From Pedobacter frigiditerrae (GTDB lineage: Bacteria; Bacteroidota; Bacteroidia; Sphingobacteriales; Sphingobacteriaceae), in NCBI RefSeq assembly GCF_004331645.1, contig NZ_SJSK01000004.1:467258-531257 (forward strand): a stretch of DNA of 64,000 bases. The letters are read 5' to 3'. Below are positions 16,616 through 25,575 of the stretch, piece after piece. Made by a program: the position numbers and the translations under genes. The notes beneath the pieces were generated by a model that saw only the letters and a list, made by a program, of their open reading frames with translations, searched no databases and was not told where the DNA came from. Numbering within the stretch: the stretch's first letter is position 1; the number at the start of each line of letters is the position of its first letter.

Positions 16616-17803
16616 CTAAAAATAATCCTTCTTCCAAAACTGCGTTTTCCCAGTATAAATTGCTTCATTACACATGGCCACACAAATTGAGGCTTGTGTT
16701 CCGGTATTGATATTTGAAACTGGCGTTTTGCCTTCAGTTATCGCTTTATAAAACTCTTCTAGGGCATAAAAAGTTCCGTCTTTTGTTGGTTTATCTAAAA
16801 TCGGAATTCCTCCATCAGTATTAACAACCAATTTAGTTGCTCCTGTTACCCCATCTACAATGCCTAATTGTCTTTTGGTTTCTAATTCTGGGTAAAAAAC
16901 ACCTGTATCTGGCAATAAATTAACAGATCCTTTTGTTCCCTTTATTTTAAACAAATAACCATCGTGGGCATTACCGCAAGTTGCACCAAAATTACCTATC
17001 ATTCCTGCATTTTTATAGCGAAAAACCGCCTGAACATTGTCGTAGGTTTCTCTTCCATCTTTGTAGACATCAATTCCACCTGTCCCAATAATCTCATCTG
17101 GTTGTGTTTCAAAAGCCCAATTGATAAAATCGATCTGATGTGACAAAAGCTCGGCAGGTAAACCACCTGAGTATTCTTTATACATCCGCCAGTTAATTTG
17201 TCTTTCTAAACTTGGTTCTTTAACTGGTCTACGCCAATTCCAATTCCTATCCCAACGGCAATCTATTTGCGAAACTTTACCAATATATCCACTTTGTATC
17301 ATTTCCTTAACCCTAAAATAAAGAGGAGAATAACGGTATTGATAACCAACCTGGAAAACTTGTTTAGGGTATTGCTTAACCAGCTTTCTTAATTCCAAAG
17401 CTTGGTCAATGTTATAAGTCATTGTTTTTTCTACATAGACACTTTTGCCAGCTAAGATGGCATCTTTGGCAATTTTATAATGTTCGCTTAAAGGAGTGGC
17501 AATAAAAACAGCTTCAATTTTCTTATCGTCTAGAACTTTTCTGTAATCTTTTACAGCAATTGCCGATGAAGGAACGTATTTTTTGGTTTCTTCTAACCTG
17601 AAATCTAATACATCGCAATAAGCAACAGTATTAAATTGACTGGGCATTTTTTGGATGACAGAGAGCACCCCTTTGCCTCTATCGCCACAACCAATCATAG
17701 CTATGTTAATTGGAGCCAAAGCGGCTCCAGCAAAAAGATTTTCGGCCACTAATATACCCGACCCTAATAAAGCTGATTTTTTAACAAACGAACGACGATG
17801 CAT
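16616..17803 (-). CDS. Gfo/Idh/MocA family oxidoreductase with Tat signal
   Basis: A 395-residue NAD(P)-dependent sugar oxidoreductase exported by the Tat route: HRRSFVKKSALLGSGILVAENLFAG supplies the twin-arginine motif and hydrophobic stretch (residues 2-26). Then come a nucleotide-binding INIAMIGCGDRGKGV (about 32-46), AVFIATPLSEHYKIAKDAILAGKSVYVEKTMT with the conserved E-K pair, and GYQYRYSPLYFRVKEMI. The middle SHQIDFINWAF carries the usual catalytic His. Its ATG overlaps the last base of the upstream DUF1080 stop, so the operon is tightly coupled. A role in making or reducing 3-keto sugars is inferred from the neighbours. Confidence 0.92.
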   Translation of the reverse strand: MHRRSFVKKSALLGSGILVAENLFAGAALAPINIAMIGCGDRGKGVLSVIQKMPSQFNTVAYCDVLDFRLEETKKYVPSSAIAVKDYRKVLDDKKIEAVFIATPLSEHYKIAKDAILAGKSVYVEKTMTYNIDQALELRKLVKQYPKQVFQVGYQYRYSPLYFRVKEMIQSGYIGKVSQIDCRWDRNWNWRRPVKEPSLERQINWRMYKEYSGGLPAELLSHQIDFINWAFETQPDEIIGTGGIDVYKDGRETYDNVQAVFRYKNAGMIGNFGATCGNAHDGYLFKIKGTKGSVNLLPDTGVFYPELETKRQLGIVDGVTGATKLVVNTDGGIPILDKPTKDGTFYALEEFYKAITEGKTPVSNINTGTQASICVAMCNEAIYTGKTQFWKKDYF

Positions 17804-19173
17804 TACAAAGTTTTGATTTTGATAGTTCTAAAGCTAACTTTATTTCCATGATCTTGCAACAATAAATGTCCTTTTACAGCCTCACCGAAGTTTTTCCAGT
17901 CTTTATATTTACTAATTGCAACAAGCTTTCTAAATTCTTCAGAACCTCTGGTATATTCCAAAACTTTTACGCCGTTTAAATAATGTTCAACTTTATTATT
18001 AGGATAAACCACAACTCTTCCTCTATTCCAAACACCAATTGGTCTTGGGCTACCTAATTTTTTATCTGCTTTAATTAAATCATATAACGATGAAAGTGTT
18101 CTATTTCCTTCGCGTCCTAATTTTGCATCTGGATGTTTTTCATCATCTAAAACTTGGTATTCTAATCCTATTGCAGAGCCTGTACTTTTTTCAGCTAAAG
18201 TAACGAAGTATTTAACACCACTATTTGCACCTTCTGTTAACTTAAATTCAAATGACAAATCAAATGCTGCAAACTCTTCCTTAGTGACAATATCACCTCC
18301 ATTGGTAGATTCGCCTCCGTTAGATGGCAAAACACTTAGTTGTCCATTTGCAATATCCCATCCTTTAGCAGGAAATTCTGTTTTGTTCGCACCAACCCAA
18401 CCTTTATTTGTTTTACCATCAAATAACAATTTATAGCCATTTGCTTTTTCTTGAGCAGACAAAGCATTTGGTGTTAAATTAACTACATAAATAGATTTTG
18501 GAAAAGCTGATGGCTTTAGGTTTGTAGTTTGAATTTTGATATTCTTAAAATAAACTTTCTTCCCCTCTAAATGAGTTTTGTTACCAATTCCGTGAACTTG
18601 TAGCCCAATAAATCCAGACTTATCTAAAGTATCTATTACATAAGATACCGGAATGCCATTTACCCAAGTTTTAGTTTCGTTACCAATACATTCTATTTTA
18701 TAATGGTTAAACTGCTCTGATTTATAGGCGGTTTTTGCTGCTGGATTTGTCTCTAATGGGTATAACCATAATCTTCTCGCTTCATCATAAATACCACCAG
18801 TCCAAGCCCTTGGAGTTGGATCAATTTCCATTTGTCGACCAAACACCAACCCTGCTCCTTTACTTCCAGCAGGGTCAAAATGACTTCTTGTCTGTACGCC
18901 CGAATTAGTTTCAGTACCTTCTAATTTTACGTCCAATTCTAAAACAAAATCTCCATATTCTTTTTCTGTCACTAAAAATGAATTTGGTGAGCCTGCCGTC
19001 ATTGTACCGATTATCATTCCATCTTCTATAGCGTAAGGCGCTTTTCCAACAACTTTTTTCCAGCCATTTAAGGTTTTACCATCAAACAATGGTTTCATTT
19101 GAGCATCTGCTGCTGATACTAATCCGACTAAAGAGAGAGTTATTAAACTGATTTTTTTGAGGTTACTGAACAT
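17803..19173 (-). CDS. Two-domain DUF1080 protein (3-keto-disaccharide hydrolase family)
   Basis: A 456-residue exported protein with a signal peptide ending SAADAQ. It contains two DUF1080 concanavalin-like domains in tandem. The first begins KPLFDGKTLNGWKKV (about residue 27) and has SGVQTRSH; the second begins YKLLFDGKTNKGWVG (about residue 248) and has SGVKYFV and GLEYQVLDDEKHPDA. This family cleaves glycosidic bonds in 3-keto sugars, and usually has one such domain. The gene sits between two Tat-exported Gfo/Idh/MocA oxidoreductases, the standard partner for making the 3-keto substrate. Location is the periplasm. Whether both domains are active is not evident. Confidence 0.9.
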   Translation of the reverse strand: MFSNLKKISLITLSLVGLVSAADAQMKPLFDGKTLNGWKKVVGKAPYAIEDGMIIGTMTAGSPNSFLVTEKEYGDFVLELDVKLEGTETNSGVQTRSHFDPAGSKGAGLVFGRQMEIDPTPRAWTGGIYDEARRLWLYPLETNPAAKTAYKSEQFNHYKIECIGNETKTWVNGIPVSYVIDTLDKSGFIGLQVHGIGNKTHLEGKKVYFKNIKIQTTNLKPSAFPKSIYVVNLTPNALSAQEKANGYKLLFDGKTNKGWVGANKTEFPAKGWDIANGQLSVLPSNGGESTNGGDIVTKEEFAAFDLSFEFKLTEGANSGVKYFVTLAEKSTGSAIGLEYQVLDDEKHPDAKLGREGNRTLSSLYDLIKADKKLGSPRPIGVWNRGRVVVYPNNKVEHYLNGVKVLEYTRGSEEFRKLVAISKYKDWKNFGEAVKGHLLLQDHGNKVSFRTIKIKTL

Positions 19174-19232
19174 ATTTATTGGGTTGATTTTTATTAGAGA
19201 TGCTTCGACAAGCTCAGCATGACAAATTATTG

Positions 19233-20588
19233 TTAATATTTAAAGATTTTTCCGCCTGCCATTACTTCTTGTGTTTTTTCATCGAAAGTAGCTTTTGCTC
19301 CTGTACGTACGGCTGCGTTAGTCATAATGTTAGCAATTGAATGATAATATCCTGCTTCAACTGGTGCATTAGGGGTTTTTCGACTCCTTACACATTCCAT
19401 CCAATTACGCATATGGCCTGAAGTTAAAGGATCACCTCCCATATTTGCATCACTTGCTGTTTTTATTTCTTTTGTTGATAGATCAAATGGCGCTAACAAA
19501 TTAGGTTTCAATCCCATTGCCGCAGCTTCTTTTTCCTTTAATCCGCCATTTGGCGATACTTTATTGGTAATTAAGTTTAATTCGCCACCATTTGAATAAT
19601 ATACCTCACCAACACTGCCCACGCTATTTTGCATTCTTGAGGTAAAGGTTACTTGAAAACCATCACTCCCATCTGGCTGACCGTAATCAAAAACAGCTAC
19701 CATGGAATCCCAATTTTTGCGTCCATCTTTCCAAGTGTAAATTCCGCCATTGGCAACTACACTTCTCGGATGTTTTAATTTAGTAAACCAGTGTACAGTA
19801 TCAATTTGGTGAGACATCCATTGACCAGGCATCCCCGATGAATAAGGCCAAAACAACCTATATTCTAAATATTTTCTTGGATCAAATGCATCATCAGGTC
19901 GATTAACCAAAAACCTTTTCCAATCTATGTCTTCTCGTTTCAACTTGGCAACTAAATCTGGTCTGCGCCATCTGCCGGGCTGATTAACATTCCAAACTAA
20001 ATCTACAGCCGTAATGGCTCCAAACTTACCATCTTGAATATATTGAGCCGCAGTTGCATAATTTTCTCCACTTCTGCGCTGTGACCCAATTTGAACTATT
20101 TTTTTACTTTCATTTACTGCTTTTAAAGCCGCTCTAGCATCAGCCATTGTTTCTGCAAAAGGTTTTTCAATGTAAGCATCACACCCAGCTTTAACGGCTT
20201 CCACAGTATGCATCGCATGCTGAAAATCGGCAGTACTTACAATTACCGCATCTAAATCTTTCATTGCATAAAGCTCATCATTATTTCTGCAAGCTTTTAT
20301 GTCGTGACCCATTTTTTCTTTAATATGGGCAACACCTAAATCTCTTCTATAATTCCATAAATCTGAAAGCCCAACAATATCAAAATTGAGTTCTTTGCTA
20401 TGATTTTGAAAACAAGGGAAAAGGGTTTCTCTAAAACGGTCTGAAAATCCTGCTACACCAACTCTAACCCTGTCGTTTGCACCAATAATTCGATTGTAGC
20501 TTTTAGCACTACTAGTTAAAGTACCCGCATAAGTTGCAGCAGCAATCAAAGCTGATTGCTTGATAAATTTTCTTCTTGTATTGTCCAT
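19233..20588 (-). CDS. Gfo/Idh/MocA family oxidoreductase with Tat signal
   Basis: A 451-residue NAD(P)-dependent oxidoreductase. I start at the ATG at 20588 (MDNTRRKFIKQSALIAAATYAG), placing a twin-arginine signal at residues 5-6; an in-frame ATG at 20600 is 4 codons earlier. Then VRVGVAGFSDRFRETL (nucleotide site), DAVIVSTADFQHAMHTVEAVKAGCDAYIEKPFAE with the E-K-P motif, and a substrate domain with GQWMSHQIDTVHWF and the conserved His. It is longer than the second oxidoreductase and only distantly related to it. First gene of a three-gene operon with the DUF1080 protein; the next gene starts 60 bp on. A periplasmic role in 3-keto glycoside processing is inferred. Confidence 0.92.
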   Translation of the reverse strand: MDNTRRKFIKQSALIAAATYAGTLTSSAKSYNRIIGANDRVRVGVAGFSDRFRETLFPCFQNHSKELNFDIVGLSDLWNYRRDLGVAHIKEKMGHDIKACRNNDELYAMKDLDAVIVSTADFQHAMHTVEAVKAGCDAYIEKPFAETMADARAALKAVNESKKIVQIGSQRRSGENYATAAQYIQDGKFGAITAVDLVWNVNQPGRWRRPDLVAKLKREDIDWKRFLVNRPDDAFDPRKYLEYRLFWPYSSGMPGQWMSHQIDTVHWFTKLKHPRSVVANGGIYTWKDGRKNWDSMVAVFDYGQPDGSDGFQVTFTSRMQNSVGSVGEVYYSNGGELNLITNKVSPNGGLKEKEAAAMGLKPNLLAPFDLSTKEIKTASDANMGGDPLTSGHMRNWMECVRSRKTPNAPVEAGYYHSIANIMTNAAVRTGAKATFDEKTQEVMAGGKIFKY

Positions 20589-20754
20589 TTCAGCTAACAA
20601 TTAAATGATTAGAAAGTATATATCTGGTTAGATTAAAATGATTTAACCCAAGTCAATAATATGATTTTTTAAGCAAAAACCGCAATAGCGAACGTAAAAT
20701 TTTTGCGCAATCGTTTCTAATTTGATTAGAAGCCGTTAAGCAAAGAAAAAATAA

Positions 20755-20786
20755 GCCGCAGATTATAAATTGTATAAATCTGCGGC
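20755..20786 (-). terminator. Terminator after the first paralogous lipoprotein gene
   Basis: Stem GCCGCAGATT (20755-20764) pairs with AATCTGCGGC (20777-20786). On the minus strand it is followed by a T-rich run (complement of 20743-20754), the form of a rho-independent terminator, 45 bp after the lipoprotein stop. Confidence 0.75.
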
Positions 20787-20831
20787 ACAAAATTATTTAT
20801 CGGGTTATAAAAATCTAGGCTCTAAGAATAA

Positions 20832-21362
20832 CTATAATGCCTTAGCCTCAATATTCCAAAAAGTATATTTCCCTAAAGTATAAACTGGCGTTTCTCCACC
20901 GTGGAAAAACTTTACATCAGCACGTTTACCTTGTTTATAAATCATCCCTTTTAGGGTATATTTTTTATCAATCGTTAAATTAGCAGCCTGTTCTGCAGTA
21001 ATAATGCCTTTAATTTCTAACTCTAAATCATTTAAAAGTGATTCCTTTGGTCTTGCAGCATCTTTAAAACTTTTAAAAGTTGCAATTTTTACAGGTTGGT
21101 CACTTACAGTTGTATCTGATATTGCAGTAAGTTGCAAAGGAAAATCAGTTAAAAAATTAGGCTCATTACTTAGGTTAATCATTTTGCGTTTGTACTTATC
21201 CGTTACATCAGCTTCATTGTTTACATTTTTTGTCCATTGTGGATTAGTTTCACTAAAATTACTTACCTCTTTTTCAATAAAAATTTTAGAATCAGCACCT
21301 TTACGCTTCTCAGAACAGGCGATTAATACAACTGCCATTACAAAATATATTAACTTTTTCAT
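20832..21362 (-). CDS. Lipoprotein of unknown function, paralogue of the next gene
   Basis: A 176-residue lipoprotein with signal YFVMAVVLIACSEK, lipobox Cys at about residue 16. Its C-terminal two thirds align closely with the protein encoded at 21520-22110: both have FLTxFPLQ, a KxATFxxxxDxxRPKES block, an LELEIKGI-type segment and the long shared YKQGKRADV motif. The family is unrecognised. The RPKES and YKQGKRADV words are highly conserved between the copies, so they may form a functional site. It has its own upstream terminator separating it from the valS-linked paralogue. Confidence 0.7.
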   Translation of the reverse strand: MKKLIYFVMAVVLIACSEKRKGADSKIFIEKEVSNFSETNPQWTKNVNNEADVTDKYKRKMINLSNEPNFLTDFPLQLTAISDTTVSDQPVKIATFKSFKDAARPKESLLNDLELEIKGIITAEQAANLTIDKKYTLKGMIYKQGKRADVKFFHGGETPVYTLGKYTFWNIEAKAL

Positions 21363-21467
21363 TGGTTTTATTTGGTATTTATTGGTTAAAAATTATTCAC
21401 CTAAATTAATATTTAAATGTAATGAAGGAAAAACTAGCGTGTAAGATTATCGTTAACATCATAAAAA

Positions 21468-21493
21468 AAGCCCTTTGAAAAATCAAAGGGCTT
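21468..21493 (-). terminator. Terminator ending the valS transcript
   Basis: Perfect 11-bp stem AAGCCCTTTGA with TCAAAGGGCTT and an AAAA loop, followed on the minus strand by a run of T residues. It lies 27 bp after the stop of the lipoprotein gene at 21520 and separates it from the paralogue at 21362. Confidence 0.9.
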
Positions 21494-21519
21494 AAATTCT
21501 AAATTAATATTTGTAATTT

Positions 21520-22110
21520 TCAATTCAACTTAGCCATTCTTTCTGTAGTAGGAACAGGCGTTAATTCCTTAACCTGCATTGGATAAACACCCAAAACATA
21601 TATATTACCACCAGTCTTTTTATAATAATTTACATCTGCACGTTTGCCTTGTTTATAAATCATTGACTTAAGATAATATTTGCCACCTAACTCCAAACCT
21701 TGCGCTTCATCAATAAACTGGAAAATTCCATTTATTCTTAACTTCATTCGGTTCAGTATCGATTCTTTAGGTCTTGACAAATCTGTATAAGTCTCAAAAG
21801 TTGCCATTTTGAAAAGCTGTTCACCCATTAAAGTATCTCTAATATTGGTTGCCTGCAGGGGAAAGGCAGTTAAGAAATCTATATCATTACTTAAACCTTT
21901 AATATGTCTTTGAAACGAATCTAACGCAAGAGAAAACTTTAAGCTATCTTCACTATGCAACCCAACGCTTTTGTTTACATATTCAATTAACCTATTTTCT
22001 AAAAAAATCTTCGATTGATAGGTGATTTTTTCAATTTTTGGCTTTGGTTTACTACATCCTAAAAAGACAGTAACCGTTGAAATAAATAGAATTATTAATT
22101 TAATTTTCAT
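21520..22110 (-). CDS. Lipoprotein of unknown function, paralogue of the previous gene
   Basis: A 196-residue lipoprotein (signal ISTVTVFLGCSKP, lipobox Cys at about residue 19). The C-terminal part shares FLTAFPLQ, KMATFETYTDLSRPKES, MKLRINGIFQ and MIYKQGKRADVNYY with the protein encoded at 20832-21362, so the two genes are tandem duplicates that have diverged mainly at the N-terminus. It begins 5 bp after valS, and the transcript ends at the terminator at 21468, so it is expressed with the synthetase. I do not recognise the family and no catalytic site is apparent. Confidence 0.7.
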   Translation of the reverse strand: MKIKLIILFISTVTVFLGCSKPKPKIEKITYQSKIFLENRLIEYVNKSVGLHSEDSLKFSLALDSFQRHIKGLSNDIDFLTAFPLQATNIRDTLMGEQLFKMATFETYTDLSRPKESILNRMKLRINGIFQFIDEAQGLELGGKYYLKSMIYKQGKRADVNYYKKTGGNIYVLGVYPMQVKELTPVPTTERMAKLN

Positions 22111-22115
22111 TTGCG

Positions 22116-24779
22116 TTAACCTTCTAGTAATGCTAAACTTTCTGTAATCGTTTTTATTTTCGATTCAGCATCTGCCTTTTTATTTCGCTCGTTTTCAATA
22201 ATCTCTGGTTTTGCATTTTGCACGAAACGTTCATTACTCAATTTCGCATCAACAGATTTTAAGAAACCTTGTAAATATTCGAGTTCTTTAGTTAAACGTT
22301 CTTTCTCTGCATCTAAATCTACATTTTCGTTTAGCACGATGAAAAATTCATCATTACCCACCATAAAACTAGCTGCACCTGGAATTTTATCGTTAACTAT
22401 TTCTACTTCACTAATATTAGCCAATTTGAAAACGATATTAATCCACTTCTCATAATCTAAACCAGAGTTAACTTTAATACTTAATGGTAACGCATCTTTC
22501 GGAGAAATCTGACGAGTATTTCTAACATTTCTAATTTCAGAAACTAACTCTTTTATCAGATCTCCTTCTTTTAACAGTTGCTCATCGGCTTTGCCAATTA
22601 CAGGATAATCTGCTACAATGCAGCAATCCATTTCAGTTCTTTCGCCAAATAGTTCATCGTGGTATAATTCTTCGGTCAAGAACGGCATAAACGGATGCAA
22701 TAACTTTAAGATTTGCTCGAAATATCTAATAGTTATTCCTTTAGTTTCTGCATCTATTGGATGTTGATAAGCTGGTTTAACCATTTCCAAATACCAAGCA
22801 CAGAAATCATCCCACACTAACTTATAGCTATCCATTAAAGCTTCAGACAAACGGTATTGTTTAAAATCAGCCTCAATCTCTGCCAACGCCTGGTTAAATC
22901 TATTCTCAAACCAAGTAATAGCTTGCTGATTAGGATTTTCTAGGTTTTCATCAACTTCCCAACCTTTAACCAAACGGAAAGCATTCCAAATTTTATTGGC
23001 AAAATTTCTTCCTTGTTCGCAATAAGTTTCATCAAACATTAAGTCGTTGCCAGCCGGCGATGACATTAACATACCAACCCTTACACCATCCGCTCCATAT
23101 TTTTCAATTAGGCTAATTGGGTCTGGAGAATTCCCTAGTTGCTTAGACATTTTTCTGCCCAATTTGTCACGAACAATACCTGTTAAATAAACATTGGTAA
23201 AAGGCTTTTTGCCCATAAACTCGTGACCAGCCATGATCATTCTAGCTACCCAAAAGAATAAAATTTCTGGAGCAGTTACCAAATCATTGGTTGGGTAATA
23301 ATAGTTGATGTCTTTATTATCAGGGTTTTTAAAGCCATCAAAAACAGAAATTGGCCACAACCATGATGAGAACCAAGTATCCATTACATCTTCATCTTGT
23401 CTCAAAAATGGCTCTAATTGTTTTTTAAACCCAGCTTTATCTGCAGTTGCATCTTCAAAGTTTTTCTTTTTCCAAAACTCTTCCAAAGCTTCATCTTTAG
23501 TTTTAGCAACTACCCAATTTCCTTTATCATCATACCAAGCCGGAATTTGTTGTCCCCACCACAACTGACGAGAGATATTCCAATCGCGAACATTTTCCAT
23601 CCAATGACGATAGGTATTCTCGAATTTATTAGGGATTAAATTTACATCGCCATTTAAAACATCGTCTAATGCAGGCTGTGCCATTTCCTTCATCTTCACG
23701 AACCACTGCATAGAAAGTTTTGGCTCAATTGCTGCATCAGTACGTTCAGAGAAACCAACTTGAGATTTGTAATCTTCTACTTTCTCTAAATGACCAGCTT
23801 CTTCTAACATTTTGGCAATTTTTTTACGGGCTACAAATCTATCTTCACCAACCAAAATAACTGCTAATTCGTTTAAGGTTCCATCATCATTTAAAATATC
23901 AGTAACCGGTAAATTGTGTTTTACGCCTAACTCATAATCATTTAAATCGTGTGCAGGTGTAACTTTTAAACAACCTGTACCAAATTCAATATCAACGTAT
24001 TCATCTTCAATTACTGGAATCTCATGATTAACCAACGGCACAAAAACTTTTTTGCCTTTTAAATGCTTAAAACGCTCATCGTTCGGATTGATACAAATTG
24101 CAGCATCAGCCATAATCGTTTCCGGACGAGTAGTTGCAATCGTTAAAAACTGGTCAGTAGTTCCAGCAATTAGATATTTGATGTAATATAATTTCTGGTT
24201 TACTTCCTTACGAATAACCTCTTCATCAGAAACAGCAGTTTTACCAGCTGGGTCCCAATTAACCATTCGCACACCACGATAAATCCAACCTTTTTTGTAT
24301 AAATGGATAAACGAATCAATTACCGCTTCAGACATATCGTCTTCCATCGTAAAACGAGTTCTATCCCAATCGCAACTTGCGCCTAATTTCTTTAATTGTT
24401 CTAAAATAATGCCACCATATTTCTCTTTCCACTCCCAGGCATATTTCAAGAATTCTTCTCGCGAAAGATCTTTTTTGTTGATTCCACGTTCTTTTAACAT
24501 CGCTACAACTTTTGCTTCTGTAGCAATTGAAGCGTGGTCAGTCCCAGGAACCCAACAAGCATTTTTGCCCTGCATACGAGCTTTACGAATCAATACATCC
24601 TGAATGGTATTGTTTAACATATGCCCCATGTGCAACACACCAGTAACATTTGGTGGCGGAATTACGATGGTATATGGATCACGTTGATCTGGTTCAGAGT
24701 GGAAAAACTTCTTGTCTAACCAATAGCTGTACCATTTATCTTCAGTTTCTGTAGGATTGTATTTTGTAGAAATGCTCAT
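22116..24779 (-). CDS. valS: Valine--tRNA ligase
   Basis: An 887-residue class I aminoacyl-tRNA synthetase charging tRNA-Val. The HIGH motif is PNVTGVLHMGHML (about 41-53) and the KMSKS motif is GRKMSKQLGN (about 540). The CP1 editing domain has ATTRPETIMADAAICINP and GTGCLKVTPAHDLNDYELG. The anticodon-binding domain and the C-terminal coiled coil (about 815-885, DLDAEKERLTKELEYLQGFL) are present. Length is standard. A lipoprotein gene follows after 5 bp. Confidence 0.97.
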   Translation of the reverse strand: MSISTKYNPTETEDKWYSYWLDKKFFHSEPDQRDPYTIVIPPPNVTGVLHMGHMLNNTIQDVLIRKARMQGKNACWVPGTDHASIATEAKVVAMLKERGINKKDLSREEFLKYAWEWKEKYGGIILEQLKKLGASCDWDRTRFTMEDDMSEAVIDSFIHLYKKGWIYRGVRMVNWDPAGKTAVSDEEVIRKEVNQKLYYIKYLIAGTTDQFLTIATTRPETIMADAAICINPNDERFKHLKGKKVFVPLVNHEIPVIEDEYVDIEFGTGCLKVTPAHDLNDYELGVKHNLPVTDILNDDGTLNELAVILVGEDRFVARKKIAKMLEEAGHLEKVEDYKSQVGFSERTDAAIEPKLSMQWFVKMKEMAQPALDDVLNGDVNLIPNKFENTYRHWMENVRDWNISRQLWWGQQIPAWYDDKGNWVVAKTKDEALEEFWKKKNFEDATADKAGFKKQLEPFLRQDEDVMDTWFSSWLWPISVFDGFKNPDNKDINYYYPTNDLVTAPEILFFWVARMIMAGHEFMGKKPFTNVYLTGIVRDKLGRKMSKQLGNSPDPISLIEKYGADGVRVGMLMSSPAGNDLMFDETYCEQGRNFANKIWNAFRLVKGWEVDENLENPNQQAITWFENRFNQALAEIEADFKQYRLSEALMDSYKLVWDDFCAWYLEMVKPAYQHPIDAETKGITIRYFEQILKLLHPFMPFLTEELYHDELFGERTEMDCCIVADYPVIGKADEQLLKEGDLIKELVSEIRNVRNTRQISPKDALPLSIKVNSGLDYEKWINIVFKLANISEVEIVNDKIPGAASFMVGNDEFFIVLNENVDLDAEKERLTKELEYLQGFLKSVDAKLSNERFVQNAKPEIIENERNKKADAESKIKTITESLALLEG

Positions 24780-25079
24780 TTATATTGTTGGTGTGGAATT
24801 GAGCTTGTAAAAATACGTTTTTAGGCTCAAAAGACCAAAGCAGAAATGGGTCACTTTGTCAACTTTTATAGCGAGGTTGCAAGTAAGTTGACAAAATTTA
24901 TTTGAAAAGTATAGGCAGTGAGATTTATTAATGGTAGTCCTGCTTTTTGTTCCAAGTCCTCTCCAAATGAAGAATCAGGATTCGGGCTTTCCACGTCAAT
25001 CAGGTTTAGAGAAATGTAGGTAATGTAAAATACCAGAATTGCAATCTTTAAAGATTACGGTTAAGCATTGTGAATTGAA
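24780..25079. repeat. Gene-free stretch with repeat fragment
   Basis: About 300 bp with no reading frame I trust. It holds CAATCAGGTTTA at 24997-25008, matching the dispersed repeat at 48548 and, in reverse, 60947. The valS promoter should lie at the left end but has no clear TAnnTTTG box. Confidence 0.35.
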
Positions 25080-25562
25080 TTATTTATGATTGATTAAATA
25101 AAACAAAGAAGAGCCAAAGGCTTTTGCTAAATCATCCATAGCATCAAAAGCATCAGTAAACATATTATTCTTAGTTTTTATCCCCGCAGGTGTAAATCTT
25201 CCATTATTAGAAATCTTAATGTATGCGCCCTTAAATTCTTTACCGCCAATATACATAACTTCTCCTGGTTTAACACCACCTTCCAATTGTATTTGTTTCT
25301 CTCGGCAAACAATATTGAAATTTGCTAGGGCTCCTGTTCTCGAGATTTTAATATCTTTAGTTTTTACAGTGAACTTCTCTTTATCTTCAATAGCTATTTT
25401 AATTTTTTTTTTGCCTAAAATTGATTTAACAAATAAAAAATTTTCAAGACTGTTTCTTTCATTACTGATAAGTATAACATTAGCTCCTTCCAATGGAATT
25501 GTATCCTGAGCATAACTTGTTATACATAAAAAAAGCCCTAGAACAATCAATAAATTTTTCAT
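25080..25562 (-). CDS. Small exported protein of unknown function
   Basis: About 160 residues from the ATG at 25562 (MKNLLIVLGLFLCITSYAQ), giving a clean signal peptide; an ATG at 25574 lies one base after the Uma2 stop and is an alternative. The mature protein has a beta-rich domain with NVILISNERNSLENFLFVKSILGKK and a second half with GGKEFKGAYIKISNNGRFTPAGIKTKNN. No catalytic motif. It probably follows the Uma2-family gene in one transcript. I cannot assign a family. Confidence 0.6.
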   Translation of the reverse strand: MKNLLIVLGLFLCITSYAQDTIPLEGANVILISNERNSLENFLFVKSILGKKKIKIAIEDKEKFTVKTKDIKISRTGALANFNIVCREKQIQLEGGVKPGEVMYIGGKEFKGAYIKISNNGRFTPAGIKTKNNMFTDAFDAMDDLAKAFGSSLFYLINHK

Positions 25563-25575
25563 AAATGCTCTCATA

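Noticed and set aside
21004..21444. Plus-strand frame opposite the lipoprotein at 20832-21362.
   Set aside because: It is the antisense of a well-supported gene and lacks any recognisable pattern.
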